From contig NZ_CP034363.1 of the NCBI RefSeq assembly GCF_007981265.1, positions 1,860,001 through 1,924,000 on the forward strand: a stretch of DNA of 64,000 nt. Direction: 5' to 3'. Of the stretch, positions 37,876-46,664 are shown one piece after another. The translations under genes and the position numbers were made by a program. The stretch is from Pantoea sp. CCBC3-3-1 (GTDB taxonomy: Bacteria; Pseudomonadota; Gammaproteobacteria; Enterobacterales; Enterobacteriaceae). The notes below the pieces were generated by a model that made no database searches, was not told the DNA's origin, and saw nothing but the letters and a program-made list of their open reading frames with translations. Numbering within the stretch: position 1 is the stretch's first letter; each line of letters begins with the position of its first letter.

Positions 37876-39402
37876 ATGTTAAATAATCAATTTAGCTTTG
37901 ATAAAGATGCCATTATTATTTTCCCGGAAGAAAATAACCTCACTAATTTTCCTTACCCAAAAAATAGCTTTACATCGAAATCAGTAAGAGCAGCCCTACA
38001 AGATACTAGCGTTCCGAGTGATAATGCAGGGTGGGATACTGTATTTGCAGTTCCAGTATCCAAGGTAAATGATAAGTTAAAGGATTACTTTACAACGCCA
38101 ATTGTATTTAGTCATGACATGGATGGTAATGTATTTGATGTAAATATTAATCAGGCAACATGCACCCTTTGGAAAATTGTGCCGGGCGGTAAAAATGGAA
38201 ATGTATTCTTCGAAATAACCTTAACAGGAGGGCAGGCAATTATCAGCGGGAAAACCAGTAACACATATCCACTTACTGGAGGGGTAATCATTTTAGAAAT
38301 AATGTTTTCCTATATTTCTGTGCCTCCATCAGGAAGTAATGGAGGGGCGAAGTATAATTTACTAGCTAATACAAACACTGCTTCTGGACAGGGTGGCTCT
38401 ATACCTGGAGCTGATTATGAAAGTATAGGAGCGATTTCTGAAGCTTTTCCAGATTATTACAATAATAATCCTAATCAGCTGCTTTATGTGTTTAATACAG
38501 TAACTATCAATGACCAGGTTAGCGATCCTGGATTCCAATGGATTCAACCAACAACAGTTGGATATGCCTATGCTAATGGGTCATCAGATGATAACGCAGT
38601 ATTTGCCGTTCTCTGCACTGTAAACGGAAGAGTTGATAGTTCACTAACTAATGTTCTAAACCCTTCGTCGATACCTCAGAACTGTGAGAGCAGTTTTAAT
38701 ATATCTCCTCAATGCTTCATTCAGTACATGGTGCTTCCTGTTTTACCCGCTGCATTCAATGCTAAAGGAACATCAGAAGTTATAGACTCATCTTATTTTA
38801 ATGTTGATAATACAGGTATATCGATAACTAATTCTAAAGATATACCACTGGCACCTGTGACGCATTTGGGATTGCAGTATCACCCTGTCATCAAAAAATT
38901 CTCTGTAGAGTGGGCTGTAACTGAAGTAATAATAAGTTCTCATGTTGAGACAGAAGTGTCTCCTGGAATTACAGCAGTTGTAGATACAATTACTTATTAT
39001 TATGTGACAGGTGAATCTAATACTTTGCAATATAATGTTGATACATCTAAAAGCTCAGTAACTAAGTCATATAAGGTTGCTACTGGCATAATTGTAAGCG
39101 CAGCTATTTTGGCAATCATACTTGCAGTGGCTGCTGTAGTTGCCGTTGTTTTTGTCGAGGGCGCTACACTTGTTATAGTCGGTGTAATACTGGCAATAGC
39201 AATAGGCTTGACAGAGGCGCTTCCGGGCATATTGATAGCTATCGCAGCAAAAGGTATTAATAATGAAATCCCATCGCTGGCAAATCTAATTAGTAATAGT
39301 GCTTCTAAGATATACTGGCCTGGTAGTTCCGATCTATACGTCAGCTTTGCACAGTTTTTTGGGACACTTCAATTAGGTGGAGTTGCATTCCCAAATAGCT
39401 GA
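37876..39402 (+). CDS. TULIP-family P47-like protein
   Basis: A 508-aa protein whose start of the conserved region (GWDTVFAVPVSKVNDKL, residues 52-68) is the hallmark of the clostridial P47/OrfX TULIP lipid-binding family. Those proteins are encoded beside botulinum and insecticidal toxins. The body is beta-rich. Residues about 400-460 form a long hydrophobic region (ATGIIVSAAILAIILAVAAV and following) resembling one or two membrane helices. There is no signal peptide. The ATG at 37876 has GGTGA 5 nt upstream. The gene is AT-rich and isolated between a remnant and a small gene, which suggests transfer. Function unknown; a lipid-binding or toxin-associated role is inference. Confidence 0.75.
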   Translation: MLNNQFSFDKDAIIIFPEENNLTNFPYPKNSFTSKSVRAALQDTSVPSDNAGWDTVFAVPVSKVNDKLKDYFTTPIVFSHDMDGNVFDVNINQATCTLWKIVPGGKNGNVFFEITLTGGQAIISGKTSNTYPLTGGVIILEIMFSYISVPPSGSNGGAKYNLLANTNTASGQGGSIPGADYESIGAISEAFPDYYNNNPNQLLYVFNTVTINDQVSDPGFQWIQPTTVGYAYANGSSDDNAVFAVLCTVNGRVDSSLTNVLNPSSIPQNCESSFNISPQCFIQYMVLPVLPAAFNAKGTSEVIDSSYFNVDNTGISITNSKDIPLAPVTHLGLQYHPVIKKFSVEWAVTEVIISSHVETEVSPGITAVVDTITYYYVTGESNTLQYNVDTSKSSVTKSYKVATGIIVSAAILAIILAVAAVVAVVFVEGATLVIVGVILAIAIGLTEALPGILIAIAAKGINNEIPSLANLISNSASKIYWPGSSDLYVSFAQFFGTLQLGGVAFPNS

Positions 39403-39431
39403 AATAATAAGCGGTTTGTGAAAGAATATTT

Positions 39432-39465
39432 CTACACTGTAGATGAAAATATATTTACAGTGTAG
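39432..39465. terminator. Hairpin downstream of the P47-like gene
   Basis: Perfect 10-bp inverted repeat CTACACTGTA / TACAGTGTAG with a 14-nt AT-rich loop. It is 29 bp after the stop codon and is followed by a TTATTATAAT tail. Confidence 0.6.
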
Positions 39466-39752
39466 TTATTATAATGTTATATAAAGCAATGGTTAGCTGC
39501 TACGACATGATTTATTGAGAGATAAATAAATACTCCTATTCTATTTACATTTACTTCGAAGATGTCATGATTTAAGCTATCAAGCGTTAATTTACGGCCC
39601 CGGTACATTTAACCTGCTATCATTCAATTACAGCTGAACAATGTAAACATTGTCCGCTTCTGGCTGTGAGTTCAACTGATAGATGCAACACATTGATTAA
39701 AACGCTCTGATATGCTGGAACCTCTGGCCACACCTCAATCAAGGATGATGCT

Positions 39753-39911
39753 ATGCCCCTTCAGGACCAGATACAAAAATCTATTCAGGAAGCCAATGAA
39801 AGGGAACGTCACCTCTGGCGTCATACCCGCTGGCTGATCAAAGGGCTGCGAGTTGCCGTCTTTCTGTACCTGTTGTATCCCATTGCAATGTGGGTATTCC
39901 GGACTCTATAA
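39753..39911 (+). CDS. Small membrane protein (52 aa)
   Basis: A small gene with a good AAGGA ribosome-binding site before the ATG at 39753. The N-terminal half is charged (MPLQDQIQKSIQEANERERH). The C-terminal half forms one membrane helix (GLRVAVFLYLLYPIAMWVF). I do not recognise a family. Charge pattern and Shine-Dalgarno sequence suggest a real small inner-membrane protein. Confidence 0.6.
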   Translation: MPLQDQIQKSIQEANERERHLWRHTRWLIKGLRVAVFLYLLYPIAMWVFRTL

Positions 39912-40177
39912 GTGATGCGGTAATTCCATGCACCTTCTTTAAATACACCGTATTTGCCATAACATCTGTTCGAGGCCCCGCAGAAACGCATCCCGCGCGA
40001 TTCTGCGGTAAGATGGCCGTTTACGGCACCTTTCGCTGGCTTTCGGCAATCGTATAAATCTGTTTTTTATACGAATTATTACTCGTCTCAACGATGTCAG
40101 TACTCAGTTTTCCATCATTGACGGTTTAACAGGGCTTTCATCCATCATGATAGCCTGTATATCAAACGCACGATTTA

Positions 40178-40238
40178 ATTAAACATTATGTTGATTTGAA
40201 GCGGCATAAGCCTTAATTTAGTCAACATATTGTTTAAT
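40178..40238. promoter_or_regulatory. Large palindromic operator upstream of the YheO-type regulator
   Basis: Two 17-bp arms, ATTAAACATTATGTTGA (40178-40194) and TCAACATATTGTTTAAT (40222-40238), are inverted repeats with 16 of 17 positions matching. They are separated by 27 bp and end 15 bp before the regulator's start codon. Autoregulation by the adjacent protein is the simplest reading. Confidence 0.55.
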
Positions 40239-40253
40239 TGTGGCGAGTGCATT

Positions 40254-40988
40254 ATGACTGATAACCATCCGGATGAATCTTATGAGGATGATGTGTTGCG
40301 TATACTCGCCGCAGCCGTCCGTGCTATTGGAAGCATCATTTCTTCTAACACGGAGATTGCTCTTCATGACCTCCGCAGACCTGAGTATTCCATTGCTGAA
40401 ATTGTGAATGCGCACATCACCGGACGGCGTCAGGGCGATTCCGTGCTTTCCGGCATGCGCACGGACAAAGCCTTTATCAGCGCGATGGAAGAAAGCCAGG
40501 AAGCCGTAACGCTTTTGACCGATTACGAGACGTTCAGCCGCTCAGGCACCCGCCTGCGCAGCAGCACGGCCATCTATCGGGGACGTAACGCCCGGCCCTT
40601 TGCCGCGCTCTGCATCAATGTCGATGATGAAAATATCCGTAAGGCCCTCAGCGTACTACAGAGCCTGACCGCTATTATGCCGTCGCAACGCGAAGAAGCC
40701 ATTCCGCAGGAAGAAAGCGGCCCGTCGCCTGACAACATTGAAGATCTGATGCGCGACATTATCAACTCGGCGACGGCGCTCAGCCCCGGAGCCAGAAGAG
40801 CCAACGGTAAAAAGGCCAAAATTCTCGCCGTGCAGAAGATGCAGGAAAAAGGCATTTTCCTGATGAAAGGCGGCGTTGAAAAAGCGGCAGCGGCCCTCGG
40901 CGTCACTCGCTACACCATCTACAACTACCTTGATGAACTGAAAATGTTGGATGACGGGTCACGCCTCTCAGCGCTGAGGAACCGATGA
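40254..40988 (+). CDS. YheO/DauR-type PAS and HTH transcriptional regulator
   Basis: A 244-aa regulator with an N-terminal YheO-like PAS domain (EIALHDLRRPEYSIAEIVNA, IYRGRNARPFAALCINVD). The C-terminal HTH_22-type DNA-binding segment reads KGGVEKAAAALGVTRYTIYN. DauR-type proteins control D-amino-acid and related catabolic genes next to them. The start is the ATG at 40254. It overlaps the downstream RidA-like gene by 4 nt and probably heads the serine cluster. Confidence 0.88.
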   Translation: MTDNHPDESYEDDVLRILAAAVRAIGSIISSNTEIALHDLRRPEYSIAEIVNAHITGRRQGDSVLSGMRTDKAFISAMEESQEAVTLLTDYETFSRSGTRLRSSTAIYRGRNARPFAALCINVDDENIRKALSVLQSLTAIMPSQREEAIPQEESGPSPDNIEDLMRDIINSATALSPGARRANGKKAKILAVQKMQEKGIFLMKGGVEKAAAALGVTRYTIYNYLDELKMLDDGSRLSALRNR

Positions 40989-41179
40989 AAAGATATCCCG
41001 GCTCGCTGCCATTTCCGTTTGCCCGTGCGGTGGAAGCCAACGGCTTCCTGTTTCTGTCCGGTCAGGTGTCCATGAATGCGCAGGGCGACCCCGTACGCGG
41101 CATCACAGAAGAACAGACGCAAATCGTCGCCAGCCAGCTGGCATTCGGGCTTGAAGTTGAAGTGATGGCACTGGCCTGA
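40985..41179 (+). pseudogene. RidA-family protein with internal deletion
   Basis: RidA proteins hydrolyse reactive enamines such as 2-aminoacrylate made by serine/threonine dehydratases. The first 40 residues are normal (PGSLPFPFARAVEANGFLFL, then SGQVSM). The expected middle, including the conserved catalytic arginine region, is absent. The frame jumps to a RidA-like C-terminus (LEVEVMALA). At 64 aa it is half the usual length. It overlaps the regulator stop by 4 nt. I regard it as non-functional, although an intact frame remains. Confidence 0.65.
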
Positions 41180-41203
41180 CGTTCATTTTACCGGAGTATA
41201 CCC

Positions 41204-42115
41204 ATGGCGCTTAGTATCACTACCCCACTGCTTGAATCCCTCCCGCTGGGTCAGCTGAACGACACCCGCGTATGGCTGAAAATGGAGGCGCTACAGCCTT
41301 CCGGGTCGTTTAAAATCCGCGGTATCGGCTATGCCTGTGAAGCGTATTTTTCCCGCGGTGCCCGGCGTTTTATCTCCTCTTCCGGCGGCAACGCAGGGCT
41401 GGCAGTGGCCTATGCGGGTCGCAGGCTGGGTGTCCCCGTCATCGTGGTCGTGCCTGAAACCACGCCGGAGCGCACCCGTCACCGGCTGCAGAGTGAAGGA
41501 GCAGAGGTTATCGTTCACGGAAAAATGTGGTCTGAAGCCAACGAGCTGGCTCGATCGCTGTTAACCGGTGACGACGCCTTTCTGCATCCTTTTGACGATC
41601 CGCTTCTCTGGGCAGGCCATGCCTCCATGATCGATGAGGTGGTCGCCGCTGGCGTACGGCCGGATGCCGTGGTGCTTTCGGTGGGCGGCGGCGGACTATT
41701 GGCAGGCGTTGATGAAGGGCTGCGCCGTAACGGGCTTGCGGATGTGCCGGTTTATGCCGCTGAAACGGAAGGTATGGCCTCCTATGCCGCCGCGCTGAAG
41801 GCGGGCGTGTTGACGGAAGTTCCCGTGCTGACCGGCGTAGCAACCTCTCTTGGTGCACGTCAGGTCTGCCGGAGGGCGTTCGATCTTGCCAGTGAAAGAA
41901 CCATCGTACCGGTGCAGGTTACCGACGGTGAGGCGGTGAACGCCTGTCTGGCATTCCTGGACGACAACCGTATTCTGGTCGAGCCGGCCTGCGGCGCCGC
42001 GCTGGCTCTGCTTTACGACAATAAAATTCCTGGCGGCAGCCATAAAAACATTCTGGTGATTGTGTGCGGCGGATCGACGGCCACCATCGACTCTCTTAAA
42101 GGTTTTACCGGCTGA
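41204..42115 (+). CDS. PLP-dependent serine/threonine dehydratase
   Basis: A 303-aa fold-type II PLP enzyme, similar to L-serine/threonine ammonia-lyases. The PLP lysine is in LQPSGSFKIRG, the substrate loop is SSSGGNAGLAVAYAG and the phosphate-binding glycine loop is SVGGGGLLAG. The late VCGGS motif (IVCGGSTATID) is present. It deaminates serine or threonine to 2-oxoacids through 2-aminoacrylate or aminocrotonate. It lacks the C-terminal ACT domain of biosynthetic IlvA, so a catabolic role is likely. It sits between a RidA remnant and an AlaX gene. Confidence 0.9.
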   Translation: MALSITTPLLESLPLGQLNDTRVWLKMEALQPSGSFKIRGIGYACEAYFSRGARRFISSSGGNAGLAVAYAGRRLGVPVIVVVPETTPERTRHRLQSEGAEVIVHGKMWSEANELARSLLTGDDAFLHPFDDPLLWAGHASMIDEVVAAGVRPDAVVLSVGGGGLLAGVDEGLRRNGLADVPVYAAETEGMASYAAALKAGVLTEVPVLTGVATSLGARQVCRRAFDLASERTIVPVQVTDGEAVNACLAFLDDNRILVEPACGAALALLYDNKIPGGSHKNILVIVCGGSTATIDSLKGFTG

Positions 42116-42204
42116 TTACTGCGGCAAGTCTCGCATTGACGGTCCGTTCCTCCTTCAACCTACAGCAAAATCCTGTCCACCCGGCGGACGGGAAAGGATG
42201 ACTT

Positions 42205-42840
42205 ATGACAGAAAGAACTTACTTCAGCAGTGATGCGTTAGAAATGGCATCGTCCGTTATCAGCTGCGATCCGCAGGATGACGGCCGTTATCGCGTCATC
42301 CTCTCCGCCACAATTTTTCATCCCCAGGGCGGTGGCCAGCCCTCCGACCGAGGTACCATCGGTCATGCCAGCATGCTGCATGCCGTTCAGGAGGATGCGG
42401 AAGTTGTGCATTTCACGGATGCGCCGCTGGATACCGGGCCGGTGCAGCTGACCGTGGATGCTGCGCTACGCCAGCTTCATACCCGTTACCATTCGGCCGG
42501 CCACCTGATTGCGGTTGCGGGTGAAAAATATGGTTGGTATGGCAGCAAAGGCAACCATCGCCCCGGGGAAGGACGCGTGGTTTTTGAACCGCTGCGCCTG
42601 ACTACGCCGGTGACGGCCGCGGAATTTGCTCAAGGCGTGTCAGAACTGGTTAACCAGGCGCTGCCACGCCGTCAGGAGGAGGAGGAGGGCCGCCGTATGA
42701 TCACGTGGGGCGAGTTGCCGGCGTACGCCTGCGGTGGCACGCATGTGCTGTTGACGTCCGACGTGGGTGAGGTTCAGATAACGCGCGTGAAGGAGAAGAA
42801 AGGGCAGCTCTCAGTACAGTATGAGCTGGTTGAACGGTAA
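42205..42840 (+). CDS. AlaX-type alanyl-tRNA editing protein
   Basis: A 211-aa protein like the editing domain of AlaRS. It has the family motif FHPQGGGQPSDRGTI and zinc ligands in HTRYHSAGH and CGGTH. It deacylates serine or glycine mischarged on tRNA-Ala. Its position after a serine dehydratase suggests protection or detoxification linked to serine. The ATG at 42205 has GGAAAGGATG-like sequence upstream. Confidence 0.9.
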   Translation: MTERTYFSSDALEMASSVISCDPQDDGRYRVILSATIFHPQGGGQPSDRGTIGHASMLHAVQEDAEVVHFTDAPLDTGPVQLTVDAALRQLHTRYHSAGHLIAVAGEKYGWYGSKGNHRPGEGRVVFEPLRLTTPVTAAEFAQGVSELVNQALPRRQEEEEGRRMITWGELPAYACGGTHVLLTSDVGEVQITRVKEKKGQLSVQYELVER

Positions 42841-42907
42841 GAAGGCGGTAATGAACTCTGGCGGTGCTGGCGAAACGTTTACCGCCCGTGAAATCAATAC
42901 CGCCGCG

Positions 42908-42970
42908 TCAGCTAAGCTGCTCAGCCAGCAGGCCCGCCGCAATGATGATCAGCGCACCGGAATCGGGCAT
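42908..42970 (-). pseudogene. Possible transporter C-terminal remnant
   Basis: Twenty codons on the minus strand (MPDSGALIIIAAGLLAEQLS) look like the last helix of an EamA/DMT-type exporter. Nothing upstream continues it. Weakly supported. Confidence 0.25.
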
Positions 42971-43070
42971 TCAGTAGCGGTCTTGGTTTTGCCATCCGCT
43001 TTGAACTGACTGAAGGAAACCTGGCAGCTATTCAGTGTGTTTAATTTTAGCTGCGCCTTTACGATCTTGT

Positions 43071-43185
43071 CTGAAACGCAATAAAACAAAAAATCCACGC
43101 AATTGCGTGGATTTTATAAGATTTCGCGCTTCTTATGAGGTTCTGTGAAACCTCATGAGACAACAGCGGCTGTTAGACGTTGAAC
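43071..43185. repeat. Direct repeat copy 1 of the ychF 3' flank
   Basis: About 110 bp that closely repeats 49909-50022. It includes the hairpin ATCCACG-caattg-CGTGGAT flanked by A and T runs, the segment GATTTCGCGCTTCTTATGAG and the 3'-terminal codons of ychF (minus strand ... AACGTCTAA). Differences are few in the first 75 bp and rise toward the end. It may be an old attachment-site duplication. Confidence 0.75.
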
Positions 43186-43264
43186 CATGATTTTAACTGT
43201 ATCTTATTGATATTTTTTTTATTTAGAACCTTATCTTTATAGTACTCATTCTTGTACTCATTTT

Positions 43265-43322
43265 GGAGTTGGCTCGCTTTCGTAAGGCGAAGGTCGTAGG
43301 TTCTACTCCATTATCGGCACCA
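43265..43322 (+). pseudogene. tRNA-Thr (CGU) 3' fragment, probable attachment site
   Basis: The 3' part of a tRNA-Thr gene: the anticodon arm TCGCT-TTCGTAA-GGCGA, the segment AAGGTCGTAGGTTC and the 3' end ATTATCGGCACCA match thrW. The acceptor 5' strand and most of the D arm are missing. P4-type integrases recombine at such tRNA 3' ends, and a broken integrase follows at 43486. Confidence 0.7.
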
Positions 43323-43485
43323 TTTTAAACTCTTCCCAAGTCTACCGAAATCGACTTAAAGCCCGTACAGTAAGGCTTATAGCCTGTATTTTATCTCCTG
43401 CTATCAACTGGACTCCACCAGAATCAATTCACAGTTGGGGGCATAAGTAGGGGCATTCTGTGTTCGGTCATGGGAGATGCACCTA

Positions 43486-44038
43486 ATGAAGCTTAATGTG
43501 CGACAGGTGTGTGCTGCTAAACTCAGAGAGAAAGCCTATAAGCTGGCAGACGGAGCTGGTTCGCGATGTGCAGTTCAACAACACGTTTTAGTCAGTGGCG
43601 CTTGAATGGCACGGAACGAAGGTGAGCCGGTGGTCAGAAGGTTATGCTTCCGACATTATCGAAGCTTTCAATAAAGATATTTCCCCTATATCGGCCAACT
43701 GCCGGTGAATGAAATCAAACCACTTGTTCTGCTTAATGTGCTGCGTCGAATGGAAAGCCGTGGCGCGACAGAGAAGGCCAGGAAGGTTCGCCAGCGCTGC
43801 AGTGAAGTCTTTCGTTACGCCATCGTTACCGGCCGTGCGGAATACAACCCTGCAGCGGATCTACCCAGCGCGATGTCAAGGCATGAATCGAAGCATTATC
43901 CCTTCCTTACCGTTGAGGAGTTACCAGACTTCTTTAAAGCGCTCGCAGGCTTCACCTCAGTCAGTGCTGGCAACGATAGAAAAAAAGGGTCTCATGCTCG
44001 ATGTTTTGTTCGCGTATGACGCTGAGGGCGCACAGTAG
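43486..44038 (+). pseudogene. P4-type tyrosine integrase, degenerate
   Basis: The N-terminus resembles P4 integrases (MKLNVRQVCAAKLREKAYKL, ADGAG). After frameshifts the core-binding region follows (WHGTKVSRWSEGYASDIIEA, PLVLLNVLRRMESRGATEKA). The frame breaks again near 43980 and the catalytic R-H-R-Y domain is absent. It cannot excise the island. Confidence 0.8.
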
Positions 44039-44193
44039 GAGCAGGGCGGATAGTCAGGGAATGTTTGAGATTACGGCAGGGATTTTGTTAGTCATTCCAG
44101 TTATCCCAACGCTAAATTATCGTCAAGAAATGCTTCAGATTGCCGAAATATAGATAATACGTAATTCTTGATAATAAACTGAATGGATGTTCA

Positions 44194-45321
44194 ATGAAAA
44201 AAGATATTACAGTAACTTTTGATTCTTCATCGTTTCCTAAAAGTCAAGTTCAGTACTATAATCCGCTAGTTACTGTTAACAAAATTGATGTGAACTGCAT
44301 GCTAATTCACACCGCTCTATGGACTCGCCCCCCCAAACTTACTGGCTTTCATTTATCAGACTTCTGGGCCTGGCTAAGATACTTCCCTGCCTTTTCGAAA
44401 ACCACAACTGACTTGCGACTTCGTAAAGAATGGAAAGACATAGATCCCCATCAAAAAACAATTTTAAGTGATGAAATAGGGGTTGGCTCAACTACATTTA
44501 CATTAATCAATACTTTAGGTTTTCAGGGGTTCATTGATGCAATTTACTTATTGGAAACATTAAACCTTACTCACCTTCTTTTAAATAAATCTAAAAATGG
44601 TAAAGGTAAGACCCCTGATTATATTGGTTTAGACAATTTTGGAAGAGTTATTGCTCTTGAATGCAAAGGAACGCAAAATAAAATAAAGGATTTACACAAG
44701 GCTATAAAAAATGGTATAGATCAAAAGGAAAACCTGACAAAAAATCCCGCTGGTCAAATAAAAATAGGGTTGGTTGGCGGGATATTTATTCCTCAGTTTG
44801 ACAATCCTGAAAATGCGCTAATACACTTCCGTGATCCAGACTGGAATGAATTTAACAAAATCATTTCTGAGGCCGACCCTAAGGAGCTAACTAAAGCCAT
44901 TATTCGTGGATCGGTGATTAAACAATTGTATCTCGCTGGTGCAAATAATTCTGCGAGTGAGTTATCAAATTATGTCAAAGGTAACGGCTTTAAATTTTCT
45001 CCGAAGTCAATCCAAGAATTAAAATCCTTTGAACGAGAAAGTGTGGTTTTTAGCCATAATTTCAAAAATCCAATTGAAGGGGAGATTTCAGATATAAAAT
45101 TTAGCGCCAAAATAGATAATAAAATATTTTCCCTCGTCGAGGATTTAACCTCAAATAAAACCAAGGTATCTGTATTAATTAATGAGCTAAGTGTTACAAA
45201 GGAAAGTTTTGACCGACGGCATAATGCTAACTCATGGTTTGCATATGAAAATGAATATAGTGGAATGATTGTTTCTCCACAAGGTTTTAAGTTTAAATTA
45301 AATTATAAAACAAATGATTAG
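44194..45321 (+). CDS. PD-(D/E)XK nuclease-like protein, orphan
   Basis: A 375-aa AT-rich gene. Residues D142, E156 and K158 form a textbook PD-(D/E)XK core (TPDYIGLDNFGRVIALECKG), with a preceding acidic residue in LSDEIGVGSTTFTLI (E94). That is the fold of restriction and repair nucleases. The rest is not recognisable. It has no methyltransferase or helicase neighbour. Its position in an integrase-marked island suggests defence, but this is inference. The ribosome-binding site is weak. Confidence 0.7.
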   Translation: MKKDITVTFDSSSFPKSQVQYYNPLVTVNKIDVNCMLIHTALWTRPPKLTGFHLSDFWAWLRYFPAFSKTTTDLRLRKEWKDIDPHQKTILSDEIGVGSTTFTLINTLGFQGFIDAIYLLETLNLTHLLLNKSKNGKGKTPDYIGLDNFGRVIALECKGTQNKIKDLHKAIKNGIDQKENLTKNPAGQIKIGLVGGIFIPQFDNPENALIHFRDPDWNEFNKIISEADPKELTKAIIRGSVIKQLYLAGANNSASELSNYVKGNGFKFSPKSIQELKSFERESVVFSHNFKNPIEGEISDIKFSAKIDNKIFSLVEDLTSNKTKVSVLINELSVTKESFDRRHNANSWFAYENEYSGMIVSPQGFKFKLNYKTND

Positions 45322-45366
45322 CTGCAGCATTAACCTGAACCGATCACTTAGCAATCAATGAGAAAA

Positions 45367-45390
45367 GTGTACGTTGAAGCCAACGTACAC
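45367..45390. terminator. Hairpin after the PD-(D/E)XK gene
   Basis: Perfect 10-bp stem GTGTACGTTG / CAACGTACAC with a 4-nt loop, 46 bp after the stop codon. No long T run follows. Confidence 0.55.
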
Positions 45391-45467
45391 ACCCTCTGAC
45401 CTACTTCCCGTTGATTAATCCATCGTGATTTTAGAACTGTTTTCATCAGTAACGCGAGGGTATCTTT

Positions 45468-46436
45468 ATCAAGAAGCGTTTTTCCGACGAACAGATCATT
45501 AGCATTCTCCGCGAGGACGAAACCGGGGCTCTGGCCCGTGAACTCTGCCGTAAACATGCTTTTTAGACACTACACTCTGTACCTGCCGCAAGTAGTCTGG
45601 AGCCATGGAGGATTCTGAGGTGAAGTGGCTTAAGTCGCCTGAAAGTAAACGCACGACACAGGAAGCAGTGGGGGTGATGTGTGATGCGACCGGTCTGTAG
45701 CAACCTCGTGCCTGAAGAGCTGAGGTTTTTCCCTGCCGACCTGACGCTAGACGTGTAGCTATCTCTACGTATCCCAGAGCTGGCGCTTGAACACAGACGT
45801 TTTCGTTATCGGCTCATCTGGCAGCTACCGCGTCGGGGGCCTTAGTGTCAATCACATGCACCTTCGTATCAATCACATGCAGTTATACCGCATTTGCCAT
45901 CTCAACTGCCTAAGCGTAAAACGCAGACGACGGCGTAAAAGGCTCGCAACCAAACGGTTTCGCAGTTGCAGCCGGATGTGCCGATTCTGACCTGGTCGAT
46001 CGATTTCGTTATGGACGGACTGACCACTGGTTTCAGGATCAAGTGCTGACCTGTGTGGATGATTTCGCGAAGGAGTACCTGACAATTACCTCAACATTCG
46101 GGGCTCAAGCCAATCATGCAACGTCTAAGTGGTGCAGCATAAGGTAGTTATATATTTCACCGACGATGATAAGACCTGGTAGGTGGAGAGCGAAATTCAC
46201 CTTTAGCTCTGAATCATTGGGTCTTAAGCATGGCATTGAACTGCATCTTATCCAGCTTGGCAAATCATGAAAGTTTCAACGAGCGATTCGAAGATGAGTG
46301 TATGAATGAGCGCTGGTTCAGCGGTACTGTCCACACCGGGAAAGCGATTAATGACTGGTTGCTGAACTATAACAAAAAATATTCACATTTATCGTTTGAC
46401 CACCAGATACCAACTGAATCTGCAGCGGACTGGTAA
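45468..46436 (+). mobile_element. IS3-family insertion sequence, degenerate remnant
   Basis: Both transposase frames are recognisable but broken. OrfA begins KKRFSDEQIISILREDETGA with its ATG changed to ATC and an early stop. OrfB pieces include YRICHLNCLSVKRRRRRKRL, WSIDFVMDGLTTGF in shifted frames, and a C-terminal ERFEDECMNERWFSGTVHTG ending at 46436. Internal parts of the DDE core are missing. The element is immobile. Confidence 0.8.
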
Positions 46437-46664
46437 AATAGGGTGTGGGAAAAACCAACCGACATTACCTCTTGATGGGATATCTAATCTTGGGGGCTAG
46501 GTGGGCCTCGTGAGTCATGTCGCAAAAATGCCTGAGAAAGGCTGACACAGTTTGACAGTTGGTTGTGATTACCTCATTAGCTGAAAGTCATACGTACGAA
46601 ATATTACTCAATTATCAGTCGAATATGCCGTTAATAAACATATGGATTGAAAGGAACAGAAACA

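Noticed and set aside
42821..43009. A 62-codon frame on the plus strand overlapping the end of the alaX gene.
   Set aside because: Low-complexity, no recognisable family and no ribosome-binding site; the DNA reads better as remnant sequence.
43086..43116. Hairpin in repeat copy 1 considered as part of a CRISPR or short repeat array.
   Set aside because: It occurs only once here and once beside ychF, with no regular spacing or spacers.
43265..43322. An intact tRNA gene.
   Set aside because: Only the anticodon, T-arm and 3' end are present; the 5' acceptor strand and D arm are absent, so it cannot fold as a complete tRNA.
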